64,000 bases of DNA from Takakia lepidozioides (Eukaryota; Streptophyta; Takakiopsida; Takakiales; Takakiaceae), in assembly GCA_030704615.1 (NCBI GenBank), contig CM060734.1, positions 33,062,042 through 33,126,041 on the forward strand, written 5' to 3'. Under the pieces are notes generated by a model. That model saw only the letters and a list, made by a program, of their open reading frames with translations. It ran no database searches and was not told the origin of the DNA. Shown here one piece after another: positions 11,801 to 23,984 of this stretch. Every line of letters starts with the position of its first letter. Positions within the stretch are counted from its first letter, which is position 1. A program made the position numbers and the translations under genes.

Positions 11801-13609
11801 GGCCCACCAGGGGAAGGGGAAGAGGAAGGCCACTGGCAATGATATGGAGGACACTCCTGGCTACACAAAGATGATGGAGTATTTTGTGGCGATGAGCCAC
11901 GGCAAAAAGAGCACAGTCGGGGGCAGGGCGGTGAAAGCCTCCATCGACATGATCCTTGTGGATATCCCGGATGGGCAGGGAGATACTGGGGCTGGGCTCA
12001 GTTCCCTGGTGGAACAAGTACGACGAAAGATACTGGAGCCACACATTCGGGTTTGCAGCCAACATGTTGGACGACGTTGGCTGTGTTGTTGTGCTAGCAG
12101 CCGATGGAGAAGTCACTGAGAATGATATCAAAGTATGGACGGGGAGAAGTGCAGCACCCATCCTGAAAAAGATCTGGACTTGCATCAACACGCAGGGTCT
12201 TCTCAACGATGGCCAGAAGGTATGCTGTGGTTCTCCTCTGCTATGTCAATTTCTGCGCCGAAATTGCCCCTGTACGTGTAGGCCACCTCTGACGTTTTCA
12301 TTTCCTTCTCTGCAGACTCTTATCTTTCAGGCATTTTGCTTCGTGAAGGAACATTCAAAATTCAAATTACGTGAAGCAGGAAGACTTGTTGATTCCACAG
12401 TTGATCCACTGGAGTATAACGTCCTGTTCAACCATGTGGGAGAGAAGGACATTCTTTGTGATTTGTCGGGCAAGCCATGGAGGTATGGCAGGACCAGGAG
12501 TCCTGCATTCATCCAGACGCTCATGGAAACGTGTACGGATGTTGAAGGCAGGGTCCTTGACGTCACTGCAAATACAGGTGAGAACGTTAATTGAATGCGG
12601 CACCGAAATTGACACCATTTCCGTTTCTGTATGTTTGCTTGTGCGAGGAAGCGACTCATTCTTGAGTTTGGCTGTGGTTGTGTCGTATGAATTCGCAGGT
12701 GCCTGTATGTGGGCGGGAAGGATGTCGAACCGATTTGTGTTCTCATTTGAGGGGGATACGGCCTTGTACGATTACAATTTGGCGGGCCTTCAGCGTCTGC
12801 CCGACTGAGGATCCCAAAAACGCAGAAGAGGACGTGGAAGGAGAGGAGGAAGATGAAGAGGAGGAAGTCCGGGAAATTCGTTCGATGCAGGGGCGCCCGA
12901 AGCCGCTTCCCCCAATGCCTGTCTTCGAGTGAGTTGCACCATAGTAAGTGTATTGGTTTCGGTTGTAGGGACCATGCAACCTGCCGATGATTCCCTGTTT
13001 GAATTCTCTAATGTACTTCATTCTATGTTTGTGTGTACACTCAGCCTTGCAGAGTCGTCCGACGAGGAGAAGCTGGGAGACTTGCTCGAATCGGACCCTG
13101 TTGCAGAGGAGGAGACAGAATCGCATCGGCCATTCTTTGCCAGAAAATCGTTTCTCGCGAGTCCCCAGAAGCCCTTTTTTCTACCAGCCTATGCAGACAC
13201 GGCTGCCAAAGAAGCCATCAGGAGGGAGGATAGGCCTACTCGGTTAGAGCAATTGACATACGGGAATGAGCAGAGAATTATAATGAGGCGTGAGGCCAAA
13301 CATAGAATTGTGAAAGGCAGAGTAGGGAAGTTCGTAATAGAATCCGCGTCCGAGAGCGAGGGGAATGTTGAGGACACTTCCGCACCCAGGTGGACAGTTC
13401 CGGCTGGTGAGGATGGTATTTTTGAGGGGAGGGCTTCTCAGAGTAACAGCCAGCGGCAGTGCAGGTTCGGGCAGGTGGAAGGCAGCCATCCTTGCATGAG
13501 GGCGGGGATGCATCGGACAGTGATAGCGGATCCTCACCATAGCAAAGTCTCATTTGAATCCTTTTGTTGTACAGTTCTGAAACACTTAATGAAAATATTG
13601 ACGATTTGA
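8828..13609 (+). pseudogene. Gene A1: ParB-like domain joined to methyltransferase-like domain
   Basis: I infer a nuclear protein that recognises and perhaps methylates DNA of its own element. From ATG 8828 come a low-complexity acidic head and then a ParB-like block. That block has VPLCRMVSLPVVR at about 9232-9270 and VWDGNHR at 9496-9516, like the IPL..I....R and DGxHR motifs of ParB/Srx folds. A helical region follows, then a Lys-rich linker (about 11340-11550) and the methylase-like part. That part has DIPDG (about 11960) in the place of motif IV, then VLDVTANTG (12547-12577) and GR..FSFEGD as motif I and its follow-up. The IV-before-I order is that of beta-class amino-methyltransferases. 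Clear GT..AG introns are 9654-9796, 10861-11081, 12220-12315 and 12578-12698, all containing palindrome copies. A conserved tail ends near 13609. Frameshifts lie near 9487, 10520, 11350, 11640, 11990 and 12800. DIPDG departs from the usual (D/N/S)PP(Y/F/W). Confidence 0.65.
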
Positions 13610-13792
13610 AAAATCATTGTGTTCAGACTGCTTGTCCATTCCCTACATTTCTTCCGCCAACCAAAATCTATAATAAAAGCAGAAGAGACGCAAACTTCAG
13701 TGAAGAACCCTACAAGTAATTTATGCACACCATCGAGCCGGGAACTTGAAGCCATGAAAACCCTGCCGTTTCTAACATTCCTATTGGGAAAT

Positions 13793-14075
13793 TTGGCGCC
13801 GAAATAGCCCAGTTTGCGCCTTCGTTATATGGGCCTCAAAAATTCCACGGATGAATTACTGCACCAAAATATTGCGATGGAAGCCTTCAGCACAAGGCAC
13901 TTCACCACATTCCACTTGGGTATTTCGGCGCCGAAATTGCCCGTTCTGCGCCTTTAAATACCGCACTATATCACATTTTAAGAGGTAATTTCGGTGCCGA
14001 AATACCCCGGTGGATGTCTTCAAAACACCATTTTAGCACACTGCTCTTGGGAATAACGGCGCCGAAATTCCTCAT
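13793..14075. repeat. Right palindrome cluster of element 1
   Basis: Four copies of the palindrome lie near 13793, 13920, 13988 and 14053, spaced about 65-130 bp apart, between the end of gene A and the right terminal repeat. The last has the AATAACGGCGCC arm also seen in the left cluster. Confidence 0.8.
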
Positions 14076-14166
14076 TCCGCATCCTGGACCAGGAGAAACA
14101 GACCCTATTACCGAGGTAAGAGGACATAACACCGTCAATAAAGGCAGGAAAATTCCAATTCCGCGG

Positions 14167-14220
14167 ATGCCCGCTCATGAGCTCATAGGCTCATAGGCTC
14201 ATGGGCTCATGCGCTCATGA
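14167..14220 (-). repeat. Right terminal repeat of element 1
   Basis: 14167-14186 is the exact complement of 803-822. It continues into a short tandem run of GCTCATAGG/GCTCATGGG/GCTCATGCG words ending near 14219. The sequence after it, AATAGTAAACC, resembles in complement the bases just outside the left core (GGTTGCTATT). Confidence 0.7.
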
Positions 14221-14235
14221 AATAGTAAACCTCTG

Positions 14236-16918
14236 CTACAGTGGAGGAGAAATGTGATAAAGGGCTGCTCATACATCACCTCCTAATCGCTTCGTGCAAG
14301 AACGTCTTGCAAGGACCTTGTGTTGTCTGCCTATTTGCATTGCAGTGACGCTATTAAGGAGCCGCCTACTTCAATTTGAAGACTCAAGAGCTGCAGGTCC
14401 GTGGGCCATGCTTCATGTTATTGCCCATGTAAGATGGCAGCCACTCTCGTATATGCTCTTGGTTGAGCGTCTGAAGGCAGTGTCGAAAAGTTTGTGGTCT
14501 TTTGTTTACTCTAAGGCCTTTGCTTAGGAATCTTCCAGGCCCTCATAGTGAAACGGGTATAATCGCAAATGGAGATAGCAAGATTGACTGGGGAGCTGTA
14601 GTGTGAATGCAGGGGAGTGACAGTGAAATTTTGCTTGGCATCAGGATCCGGCATTACTACAAAGGGAGTGCCCTGGTACTAATAACGGGAGGGAACTATC
14701 CATGCCTACAGGTAATTCCATGGGCACACTATGCTATTGCTCTGCCAGGACAAAATGTGGCTAAGTCATGAAATACGCCTTTTCATCCATAGGATGAATG
14801 GCTTTCATCGCTGGTGATTACCTTAGAAACGCGGGTCGAGGAAGCTTAGGGCTTGCTGGAGGGTAATCGTGCAGGGAACAACTAGGTAATTTTGCTCAAG
14901 CCAGGAGAAGGGAGGCGGTGCAGTAATCGTTTCATGGCTTTGAAGAGAGGGAGTGCTGCAGGACGATTCATCAAGGGCAAGGGAAATAATATCATGTACT
15001 ACTGACACAAGTAATGAAGGCATAGAGGCGGTGCTTCCTGTGATTTGACCGCTGACGGTGTAGGAGTTGCGGGGAAAGCAGCTCGGTGGAGGAGCGGCAG
15101 TGCCGTCGTTACTCTCATAACCACGATGACAAGGAGGATGAACTTGCAAGGGAAACAGCCTGTTGCCAGGGAATAGGAAGGTGGGGTTGCCGACTTGATC
15201 AAAGGCTAGTTAAGATGATGGAGCGGCTCCATCATGACGGGCATCTGCCAGAGGTAGGGTGCAAACTGATACCGCCGCCATTGCATTCATGTGCAATTAT
15301 AGAAAGCTGCACTTGTGGAGAAGCAATTGCTGCCAGATCAAGGGCAGAGATGGGATTACTGACTTGACCACTTGTGAAATGGTGCAATCGCCAGAATGAG
15401 GGCATTGGCTTGTGGACAGTGATACAGGTTATCTGTAAATAAAGAAGCAAAGAGTGAAATATGTAGAGCATGAAGCTTTCAGATAATGACTGTCTTCTTG
15501 TTATCACATCAGATCTTAGGGTAGATTAGCAGAGATGGTAGGATAGGGTAATAGTTGGCAAGCAACAAGGTTACTGCCATAGGTTGAAACAGAGCTGTCA
15601 AGACTCACGGAACGCTTGAATCGACGAAATATCTGAAGGTGGAGTGGCAGAGCAATGACAGGATCTGACATGCATAGATCTTTGTTTTTACAACGTGGCA
15701 TTCAAACGACAAGAGGAGTTAGGGGAGCTGCTGACAGAGATGGTGAAGTGCCATTTCAGGCAGGCGATCCCACCGCTTCAGCTGGAGTATAAGAGAGCTA
15801 AGGTCATAGATGCAAGGCTCCTCTCTGACTTAGGGATAGTTGCTATGGAATTTTGCTAGAGAGACTCTCAATAGAAATGAGGGAGATAGAAAAAGATTTT
15901 GGCAAATGGAATGGAGACTTCTGGAATTCATACCAGTCCTGGTGGTAGAGAGAAAATGAGGTAGGGTGGAAGTTGTGTGGAGTGCTGCAAGAAGTTGGGA
16001 AGTCAGCTCTCAAACATAGGATGCTTCCTTTTTGGGTGTGACTTAGAAATCGTTTTGGGCAGATTTAGGACTTGCTCTTGATAGAAGGGAAAAGGATAGA
16101 GACATGTGATAGAGGAAAAGGGTTTTTGAAAATGGAATGGAGTGGTGGTCTGGGCTTCAACCAGAATGGTGTAGAGAGGATAAGAGATGATGCATGTCAA
16201 TTGGGAATGGTGATAGAAGGGCTGTCTGGTCCAATATGGGCACTTGCATCAGAAAAGGGAGATAAAACATTGGGAAGAAGAGAGATCCGCTCAGCAAAAG
16301 AATGATGAGAGGAGGGTCAGTTGAGAGATAAAGGAAAGACCATGAGTTGGATAGAAATATCAGACCTGCACTGTATGGTAGATACATGTTGCCTTGCACT
16401 TTCGGTGATTGCATGACAACAAAGGGGGTTCAATGTAGATGCTACATGCAAATGGTGAACTCATAGGCTGTCATTAACGCACTGGTAAGCTGTTTGAGTG
16501 ACTATATCAGCATGAAAACTAAGCTGGTGCAAGACAGAACCCTAGTCAGGCCTGTTGCACTATGCAGGAAACACCTTCACTTGTCCCATCCATGTCTTCT
16601 CTTCCGCTGCGGCGTGGACGAGGGCTTCATGAACTCTGATCATAAACAACATGGATGTAGCCAACCTGTGTGGGAGAACCAGGATAACAACAAGACCTTG
16701 CACTAAGAACTAGATTAGGATTAGACAGAAGGGGATATATGCCCCCTTCTTTTCACACTACAGAGCCGCTATGCAGTATTTGAAAAAATTCACAATGAAC
16801 AAGGGGAACCTGCAGGAACTCGGGTTCCTCAGGGGAACCCGTAGATAACTGGGAGCAGCTTTTAATGTTGAGAACGTTTTGGGTGTGAAAAATTAAAGAA
16901 ATTCGTTCTTTGATCTAA
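14236..16918. other. No gene recognised, purine-rich stretch
   Basis: About 2.7 kb without a convincing protein frame on either strand. Much of it is purine-rich on the plus strand. It may be very old transposon debris. Confidence 0.4.
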
Positions 16919-16968
16919 TTTAAATTACATAGAGCCTGGAGTTCCCTCCTCAGATAGCGAAGGGATGG

Positions 16969-17547
16969 GTGAGTAAAAGCCGCTCTACATTTGGCGATCA
17001 TACTGGGGAACTGGGTCATGAACAACCAGATGTGACAGGCATCTGGTGGGATCATGGTGGTTGGAGAATTAAAGAATTTGATGTGAATCAAATTCCCTGT
17101 GAAACTGAGAAGGAAAGATTGTCCAAACAATTCTTTCAGAGGTTCTTGGAATTGCCAGACGGTTGTAAGGAAAACATTCTTAAGAGAGTGCATGATGCTG
17201 ACCTTGAGTGGGGTCTGGAGAAAGGGGTGATAAAGATTTATCAAGTGGCTTGTAGAGGAAGAGCACGTTGGTTACCAACACTGGTTTATGTGATAGCATT
17301 GCTATCCATTAAGCGAGTAGAGTTTGAAGGGTGGGAGGAAAGGAAAGTGAATGTTTACACTCATATGCATGAAGAGCTTGTATTGGTAAAGAATTGGATT
17401 CCTAAGGATATTCTGTGGATCAAACTCACACCAAGATCAGCTTTTCAGACTTGTTTGCCATATGGTTGTATGGTAACGGAGACCTCTAGTGTAGCCAAAG
17501 GCGCATTGAAGCTGGAAAGAAATCCGGGCATATACGAGAGGTACTAG
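16969..17547 (+). CDS. Unrecognised 190-residue open frame
   Basis: I do not recognise this protein. The frame opens with GTG at 16969 (no upstream ATG in frame was found) and runs uninterrupted to the TAG at 17545-17547. It contains a Trp-rich start (TGIWWDHGGWRIKEFDV), a helical charged middle and a basic segment RGRARWLP. Composition is that of a real soluble domain and not of low-complexity noise. It stops exactly where the LINE sequence begins, so it is probably the remaining part of another retroelement or gene cut by the LINE. A gag-like or ORF1-like role is possible but unsupported. Confidence 0.35.
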   Translation: MSKSRSTFGDHTGELGHEQPDVTGIWWDHGGWRIKEFDVNQIPCETEKERLSKQFFQRFLELPDGCKENILKRVHDADLEWGLEKGVIKIYQVACRGRARWLPTLVYVIALLSIKRVEFEGWEERKVNVYTHMHEELVLVKNWIPKDILWIKLTPRSAFQTCLPYGCMVTETSSVAKGALKLERNPGIYERY

Positions 17548-17549
17548 CG

Positions 17550-18860
17550 CTTGACCCCCATTTTCATACCCTCTTCTTCAAATTTTTCAAACTATGTTAC
17601 CAACTCAAGCGTATCCCACCCACTTGGAAACATAGTCGCACCATCCTGCTATTTAAGAAAGGCGACCCTACTGACCTTGGTAAACTACAGACCCATAGCC
17701 CTAGCCAACACTATCTATAAATTGTTTACCAGCACACTGACCACGCTGCTATCCAATTACAGAGAACAGCACCATATTCTAAGCGACCCCCAGGAGGGCT
17801 TCCGAGCCACACGTAGCACAACCTGTCAAATACAATACGTCCTCTCAGCCCTCGAAGATGCCAAGCTCACTAAACAAGATATCTACCTCCTGTATATAGA
17901 CTTTAAAAATGCCTTCGGATCCTTAGATCATGCCAAACTACTTGCAATCATGACGGACCTTGGTTATCCCATCGATGCTAACTCATTGGCAATATCTATA
18001 CCAACAGCACTACGGAATACTCCGGCTCATACTATGGTAGTACCCCCCTATTCCTATTTTACACGGTACTATCCAGGGTGACACCCTCAGTCCATACCTA
18101 TTTATTATCTTTTTAGAACCTCTACTAAGATGGTTAGCACGCGGAAATCTCGGCTATCACTATAAGACCTCCCCTAGCGAAATCTCCGCTGCCGCATATG
18201 CTGACGACCTAGCTATCCTAGCTCACAAACCCCAACACCTCAACCGGCAAGTCAGCAAGCTATCCCGCTTTAACCTATGGTCAGGCATGGAACTTAGCCT
18301 CCATAAGTGCGCCGTTACCGCAGCAACCCACCATAGTAAATTAACAAAATCCGCGATTGCTTCCCATTGTAAACTCTATATCCATTACCTAAACAACCCC
18401 TTCCCCTTTTTGGGACCCGATGAGCCTTACACATACTTAGGCATTCAGCTAGTCCCATCACTTACCTGGCATGTGCAGAAGTCCACCACACTTGCTAAGC
18501 TCTCTAACAAAAGCCTGGCTCTTCTGAAATCCCCTGTCTCCATTAGACCCAAACTGTCAATCATCAGCTCTGTGCTCAAGCCACAAGTCCAATACTCTTT
18601 TCACGCCGCTCCCTTCTCCCTACCGGATCTCAAAGTACTAGACAAACACATCACCCAACTCACCAAGCGAATATGTGGCTTACCTACCAGTACTTCTAGT
18701 GCTCTCACCCACTCCCGACAGACTGTACGTACGTACGGGCGTCAGCTCCTCAAACCCCCTGATGATTTCATATGCCCCACCTTGGTACCCAGTTATAAGA
18801 AGCTCTCAATGACCCTGGATGCTTGGGACTTATCTACCGCGGCCTTCTTAAATTCGTAGC
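17550..18860 (+). pseudogene. LINE reverse transcriptase (degenerate)
   Basis: The frame shows the usual non-LTR reverse transcriptase series: NYRPIALANTIYKLF (about 17680), QEGFRATRST (about 17790), YIDFKNAFGSLDH (about 17895), QGDTLSPYLF (about 18075) and the catalytic YADDLAIL (about 18195). The thumb region and a Cys-poor tail follow to about 18860. It is broken by frameshifts near 17680 and 18070. It copied the element RNA at the target site; this copy cannot. Confidence 0.85.
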
Positions 18861-20894
18861 CCACAAATTCAATGGACTACAAGCCCTCCCATCTCTTCAT
18901 TCCCAATCTTGCCTACACTCCCTCACGTCACGCACACTTCTCATCCTACGACAATCCGTTAGCCATACAACCAACCTATCCGGCTATCCTAACAGGATAT
19001 CACAACTGGAACACGCTCTGAATACCAGCCCATCCCTCTCCCATTTTGAACGCCTTCATCCCCGCCAAAAACGTCCGCTCCTCACCTATTTCAAAGAAGA
19101 CGGCATATCACTCACTCCTCACCCAACTTACAATTGCCACTAGCCTCAACTTATACCCAGGAGAATTCACACTTCACACTCTGTGCCACAGCCAAAACCT
19201 GCAGGTTCCTCAACACTACGTAAGCCGACTCTGCCACCCATCCGCATCATGTACCCTTGAATGCTATCGTTCCCTCTCACTCTTCCCTCATACCCAACGC
19301 GAATTACGGCCTTTCCTACAGATCAGGTCCATCCCCCTCTATTCTCCATATGTTTTAGGCCTCTCAAACCTCGGTACACATGGCACTAGAAGACACCCCA
19401 TCCACATCCACCTCCCCTATATCTCTCCTCCCCACTCAGATAGGGTCTCAACCCAGACCCCTCCCGCCACATCCATATCCCTTCCTTACGCAAACTACTT
19501 CCACCCCAGCTCCCCCCTCACCTGGCACTCCTACAACTCATCATGACCACCCAGAGCCCGAGACGCATAGTTATCGAGCATCTCAGGTATTAAGACCCCA
19601 AACTTCTACAGACACATATGGGCCACAGTGTTGATAAACCTATTACCTATGCCAATGGGTGTCTACACTTGAGGATAACTCATGGCAAATCGAGGACAAC
19701 CTCTTTGGCTCACATGATATTGCGACCCCGCCGCCCACATCTCACCACTCCTCACCGCATTCCCATAAACGTACCACCACTAACTACCTCACGCATACCC
19801 ACCAACAAACATATCTCCCAAACCCAACCCAAAGATGCCCGTCACTACATCAACCACTTACCGCCCCAACGTACACATACACATTACTGAATGCAATCCG
19901 ATAAGGATTCCTACACACCTCCCCACAATCTGTCAAGGCCCTCTATGTCCACTATCTACACCTTCAAATCAACGGCTGTTTTCTTGCCCTCATTCCCAAT
20001 GACAGACTAGCATGGCTATGGGCTAAAATACTCTACTTCCTCCCCCTGTGACACTCAAATCCACCCACACCCTCCCAAGACTTTGCTACCGACCTCAGTG
20101 GCTGTTACCCGCTACCCTCCAAGACACTCCTCCCTCCCAAAAAACCCGTTCCCTGACAAAACTTCACAAGCCTTTACTCATACTACCATCCCCCTGATCC
20201 TCTCTCTGCTCGTTACCACCTTCAAACTCACCATCATATTATTCCGTCCCTTACATGCCCGATGGGAATCACAACTTTTGCCAGCCCCACCCCCGAAGTG
20301 CATCTTCGGGAGCCACCGGACATGCCACCCAACACGCATGGGCAGGGAGGGGATTTGCCCACACCCCTTCAGGCCCCCTCACACATGAAGGCCCTCCAAT
20401 GGGCCCGTATGGCCACAACACTCTTCCCCATCAGACGTCACGATCCTCTTACTACTCACTCCACCAAAAGCGACCCAACAGTCCCACCCCCTCCTACAAT
20501 TCCCACCCGGCGTAATACTCACTCGCCGCTAATCGAACCTAACCAGCTTCGGTACATCCACACCCCGCCCCTCCCCAAATACCTTCGTTACAAAGAACCC
20601 ACCCTTACCTTCTCCTTCATGTCCAACACACCACGCTTCCACATACCCTCCCACCTTCCCGCCTTACTGGATCAACTCCTTAAGACACTCACAAGCTATA
20701 AAACCACCATCGACGCCCACCATCTCACACACACCAGTCCTCACCCCCCCTGCCCACTCAACTAGGATTAACTAAGCAAGGCATGGAAAAGGGGCGCTAA
20801 ACCGCGCCCGTCCCTTGCCCAACCTACGCTCCCCCCACCCCTCCCATCCTATGCCAAGTTATACCTCCCAAATTTTCCGCCATCCCACTCCCAC

Positions 20895-21315
20895 TACACC
20901 GACGGCTCCCCACCGGCTCCCATGCAGGTTATGGAGTATACCATGCCGCTACCAATCAAGGCACCGATTCAGAACTTCCTGGGCCCTGCTACCATACTTC
21001 TTGCAGAACAATGGCAGATTCGAAGCGCTCACCCAATTGTCCCTCATTCTCCCCTCCACATTTATCTTCACAACAGACAACCTCACCTCGCTCTTTTCAT
21101 CCGCAACCACCTCTCCTGCAATCTCTCACCATTATCACTCTGACCGTAAATCTCATCACAGCCATCGCCAACCTGGCTATCTCCATCAACCAACCCATTC
21201 ACTTTATCAAAGTACGCGCGCACACACAGGTATGTGGGGAACGAGCTGCCGACCTTCTTGCCCAGGAAGGTGCCGACGAACCCCCTGTTGACCCACCAAT
21301 GATCCCATCCACATA
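20895..21315 (+). pseudogene. RNase H-like domain of the LINE (degenerate)
   Basis: Across three shifting frames one finds a TDGS start with GYGVY nearby, then AE.W.I (about 21005), a TDN.TS block (about 21070), and KVRAHTQVCGERAADLLAQE (about 21205-21265). These match the first strand, the Glu helix, the second Asp and the His/Asp loop of RNase H domains. Several single-base breaks separate them. A 223-residue antisense frame over the same bases is a shadow. Confidence 0.65.
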
Positions 21316-22442
21316 GCACATACCCACCCATTCTGGCTAATACACCCCTAACCCTACCCGACCCCCTTGCACCTCGTCCCATCGCAACCTTTTGAAAACC
21401 CTTACTCGAGAAGCCAATAAGAAAACTTGTATCTGCTAACCACACACTAAAATATACATACAGAAATGGACACAATCCTAGTACTCCATAACAAACTCTC
21501 AAACTACTTTTGGCACTCCAAAGCGCTACTGACTCCCAAATCAAACAGACCTTTAAATTCCGATACGCACAATATAGGGACATCACGTAAACACATTTTC
21601 TGGCCACTCTTTTTTCCCTCCCCGCATTGTCCCCTATGTTTTTCCATACCCACCAGGAACGTGACCCTGGGCCACACCTTCTTAGCCAATGCACACAAAC
21701 CCGTAATCCACGGGCTCGTATACCCGCCATAACCAAGCAGTCTGGCACATCCATAAACTCCTCCTACATCGCGTCGAGACGAGATGGTTCTACGCTAATC
21801 AACGCTCGGTACTCCTAGCCAAGGACGACGCCCCAGACCACACTGTCCCCCACTGGCTTCTCCCTGTACTTTGCTCCCCCTCCCCCCTGCACCTGCCCCG
21901 TCAGACTATGCCGGCCATCTTGTTTGTAATGGTTACCCCATAAACCTCCCCCACCCACCGCCCAACCCCGAACCTTACCATCCACTTTATTATTTCACAT
22001 ACTGCCATGATCGATACCCCGCTGACTCAATGCTAGACAAACGGCTAAAATATGCGCCACTATCTTGCCTCCGACATAAGGGCTGGTCACTGGTCCTTTG
22101 ACGGTTATCAACGGCTGGGCACTAGAGGCGGCATTCATAACACAGTAGCGAGCACTACACACTAACTTTAAACTCCCTATCCTCTCCATTCAGAATGTTT
22201 CAAAGCACTACCCCTGACAAGCCCTCCGCTCCCTCACAGCTATTATTACTAACAAACGTAACCGAATCAACCCTCTCACCTTCTCTGACTCGAATCTAAC
22301 CCTAGGTACCCCAGGTACCCACGGTACCTTGCTCCTCTAGGCTCCTAGTGTCCTATGGACACCTTTTAGAGAGGGCCCACCCCCGAGAGGGGGCAGTAGC
22401 CGTGAGGCGAAGTGGCTCTTAGTTCGCCGGCCTTTGGCCGCG

Positions 22443-22445
<3 letters not shown>

Positions 22446-22473
<28 letters not shown>
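22446..22473 (+). repeat. (TC)n microsatellite at LINE 3' end
   Basis: About 14 TC units. A short simple-sequence tail is usual at LINE 3' ends, so this likely marks the end of the element. Confidence 0.8.
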
Positions 22474-22606
22474 TCAAAGAGCCGTTCCATAATCTAATCC
22501 GGTGCTGCTACAATAATGCACAAAGCTGCAAAGTCTATGTAGACTTCCCAATGGCCTGAGCAGAAGATGCATACACTGACATCTCTTGAACTTCAACAAT
22601 CCACTA

Positions 22607-22800
22607 CCTTCATTAGCAGTGCCTGATTTTATCAATTGTGCTGCTCCTGCTGCGACTTCCAGTTGACCATCTACCCATGCAGGTTTCTTCTAGCTATCCT
22701 TCCACGATGAATCATAGGTAATCTGGAGCTTGAAAATCCGGCCCTCTTGGATGAATCTGCACCCACACTCTATCCCTGCTTCTTCAGCTATCCATGCCCA
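22607..22800. repeat. Flanking repeat, copy 1
   Basis: About 190 bases (CTTCATTAGCAGTG ... CTTCAGCTATCC) recur at 23985-24170 with scattered changes and again in part at 24360-24480. Copies 1 and 2 bracket the PPR pseudogene. Confidence 0.7.
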
Positions 22801-23830
22801 CGAGGGTATTGTTCAGAATCACATCTGGTACATTTCCAGCTTTGGTGATGCAACATGTACCTCTTTGCATGTGCTTTCCAGGGCTGCCAGGCTTGCACAC
22901 GCACTGCAAACGCACACTACATGATGTGGTCGAGCTTCACACCCTTTCCCCTATCATTTGCTTTCAGGTCTCCAAAGCCCCATCCCGCGCTCCTGCTCTG
23001 CACGCCCTCACCACAAGGGCATATTTCAGAACGACATCAATTCAATTCCAGCTTGGACGATGTCAACTACGAACCCCGTCTTCACTCATTGCCTACTCTA
23101 GTTAAGTGCAATTATGGGCTAGGCTATACCCACATTTCATTCAGCCATATTATCAACTTGCATGCCATTTGTATCATTGTAATTGTACCAAACTGTGGCA
23201 TACTTGTCCACTACGGCAACATTCAGAATCACATCAGATACAATACCACAGCTTTGACAATATTACCGTGGACCTCTGCACCATTTTTCAGGGCTGCCAG
23301 CTTGCATTGACATACATATCCACCAAGGCAGTGTTTAGAGACTCTAGTCGTACAATCCAGCTTTGACAATGTCCCATGGACCGTTGCGTCATTTCCAGGG
23401 CTACCAGGCTCGCATTTGACATACATGTACACCAAGGGAATGTTCAGAATGACATCAGGTACAATTCAGCTTTGATGCTGTCACCATGAACTCTTGGCCC
23501 TCCCCAGGCTTCTAGGCTTGCATATGCATATTACAAACACAAATGAACATGACCTGGTCTGGCTTCATCCTTTCCCACATCATTTGCTCTTAGGTTTCCA
23601 AAGTCTTAATCCCATACCCATGCTGCACATACCTTGCAATCATGGCACTCCACAACACCACATCTCATTTAGCCATGTTGTCAAACTCTCCCTTCGCATC
23701 AGGCTTGCTGCACCCACATTTGGCATACATGTCCACCAGGGCAGTGTTCAGAATGACAACCAGTACAATTTCAGCTTTGACGATGGCACATGGCCAAGAG
23801 TTATCCCAATATCCCGCTACCAATGAGTTC
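22780..23830 (-). pseudogene. Decayed PPR gene fragment
   Basis: The minus strand shows repeated remains of plant PPR motifs. Segments such as 23705-23760 and 23310-23370 closely resemble the DNA encoding A-L-x-D-M-Y-A-K-C-G in the intact PPR gene at 55160-57700. About five repeat remnants spaced roughly 100-220 bases apart can be seen, all with stops and indels. It is probably a degraded paralogue or partial duplicate of a DYW-class PPR gene. No DYW end is visible. Confidence 0.65.
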
Positions 23831-23984
23831 AATGCATATTCTTGTCACATTGCAGTATCATGTCAAAGTCACTCCCAACTACATTCACCAACAGCTAACT
23901 TGCAGAATTCAACATGAAAATTGAGGGCCGATTCTGATAAGAGGGGAAAACAGGGTGAAATGTGTTGACGAAGGTACCTTCATT

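Larger units (their letters stand above)
789..14235. mobile_element. Element 1: giant MULE-like DNA transposon with ParB-methylase-like gene
   Basis: This 13.4-kb unit is bounded by a 20-base inverted match, ATGAGCTCATGAGCGGGCAT, at 803-822 and its complement at 14167-14186. Weaker similarity extends outward to about 789 and 14235. Just outside lie the similar direct sequences TGCTGCGGTGG (left) and TGCTACAGTGG (right), a possible old 9-11 bp target duplication of the size typical of Mutator-like elements. The order inside is: palindrome cluster, ORF D (+), transposase gene B (-), central palindrome array, ORF C (-), ParB-methylase-like gene A (+), palindrome cluster. Genes A and B diverge from the central array. 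Both are broken by several frameshifts, so the copy is not autonomous. Boundaries rest on the repeats I can see; the target duplication is tentative. Confidence 0.75.
17545..22476 (+). mobile_element. 5'-truncated LINE with RNase H-like domain
   Basis: The plus strand carries a reverse transcriptase (17550-18860), a long frame-shifted middle, an RNase H-like region (20895-21315) and a 3' end closing on a (TC)n tract at 22446-22473. No endonuclease domain is present, so the copy is truncated at about 17545. A downstream RNase H is known in some plant L1-type elements and in I-type LINEs; I cannot place the clade. The element is strongly pyrimidine-rich on the plus strand. Confidence 0.75.

Noticed and set aside
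15086-16305. Small open frames in 14236-16918
   Set aside because: Short, without conserved motifs, and explained by purine-rich composition.
21083-21754. A 223-residue minus-strand frame
   Set aside because: It is antisense to the RNase H-like part of the LINE, where real motifs are read on the plus strand; its Gly/Trp/Val-rich composition follows from that.
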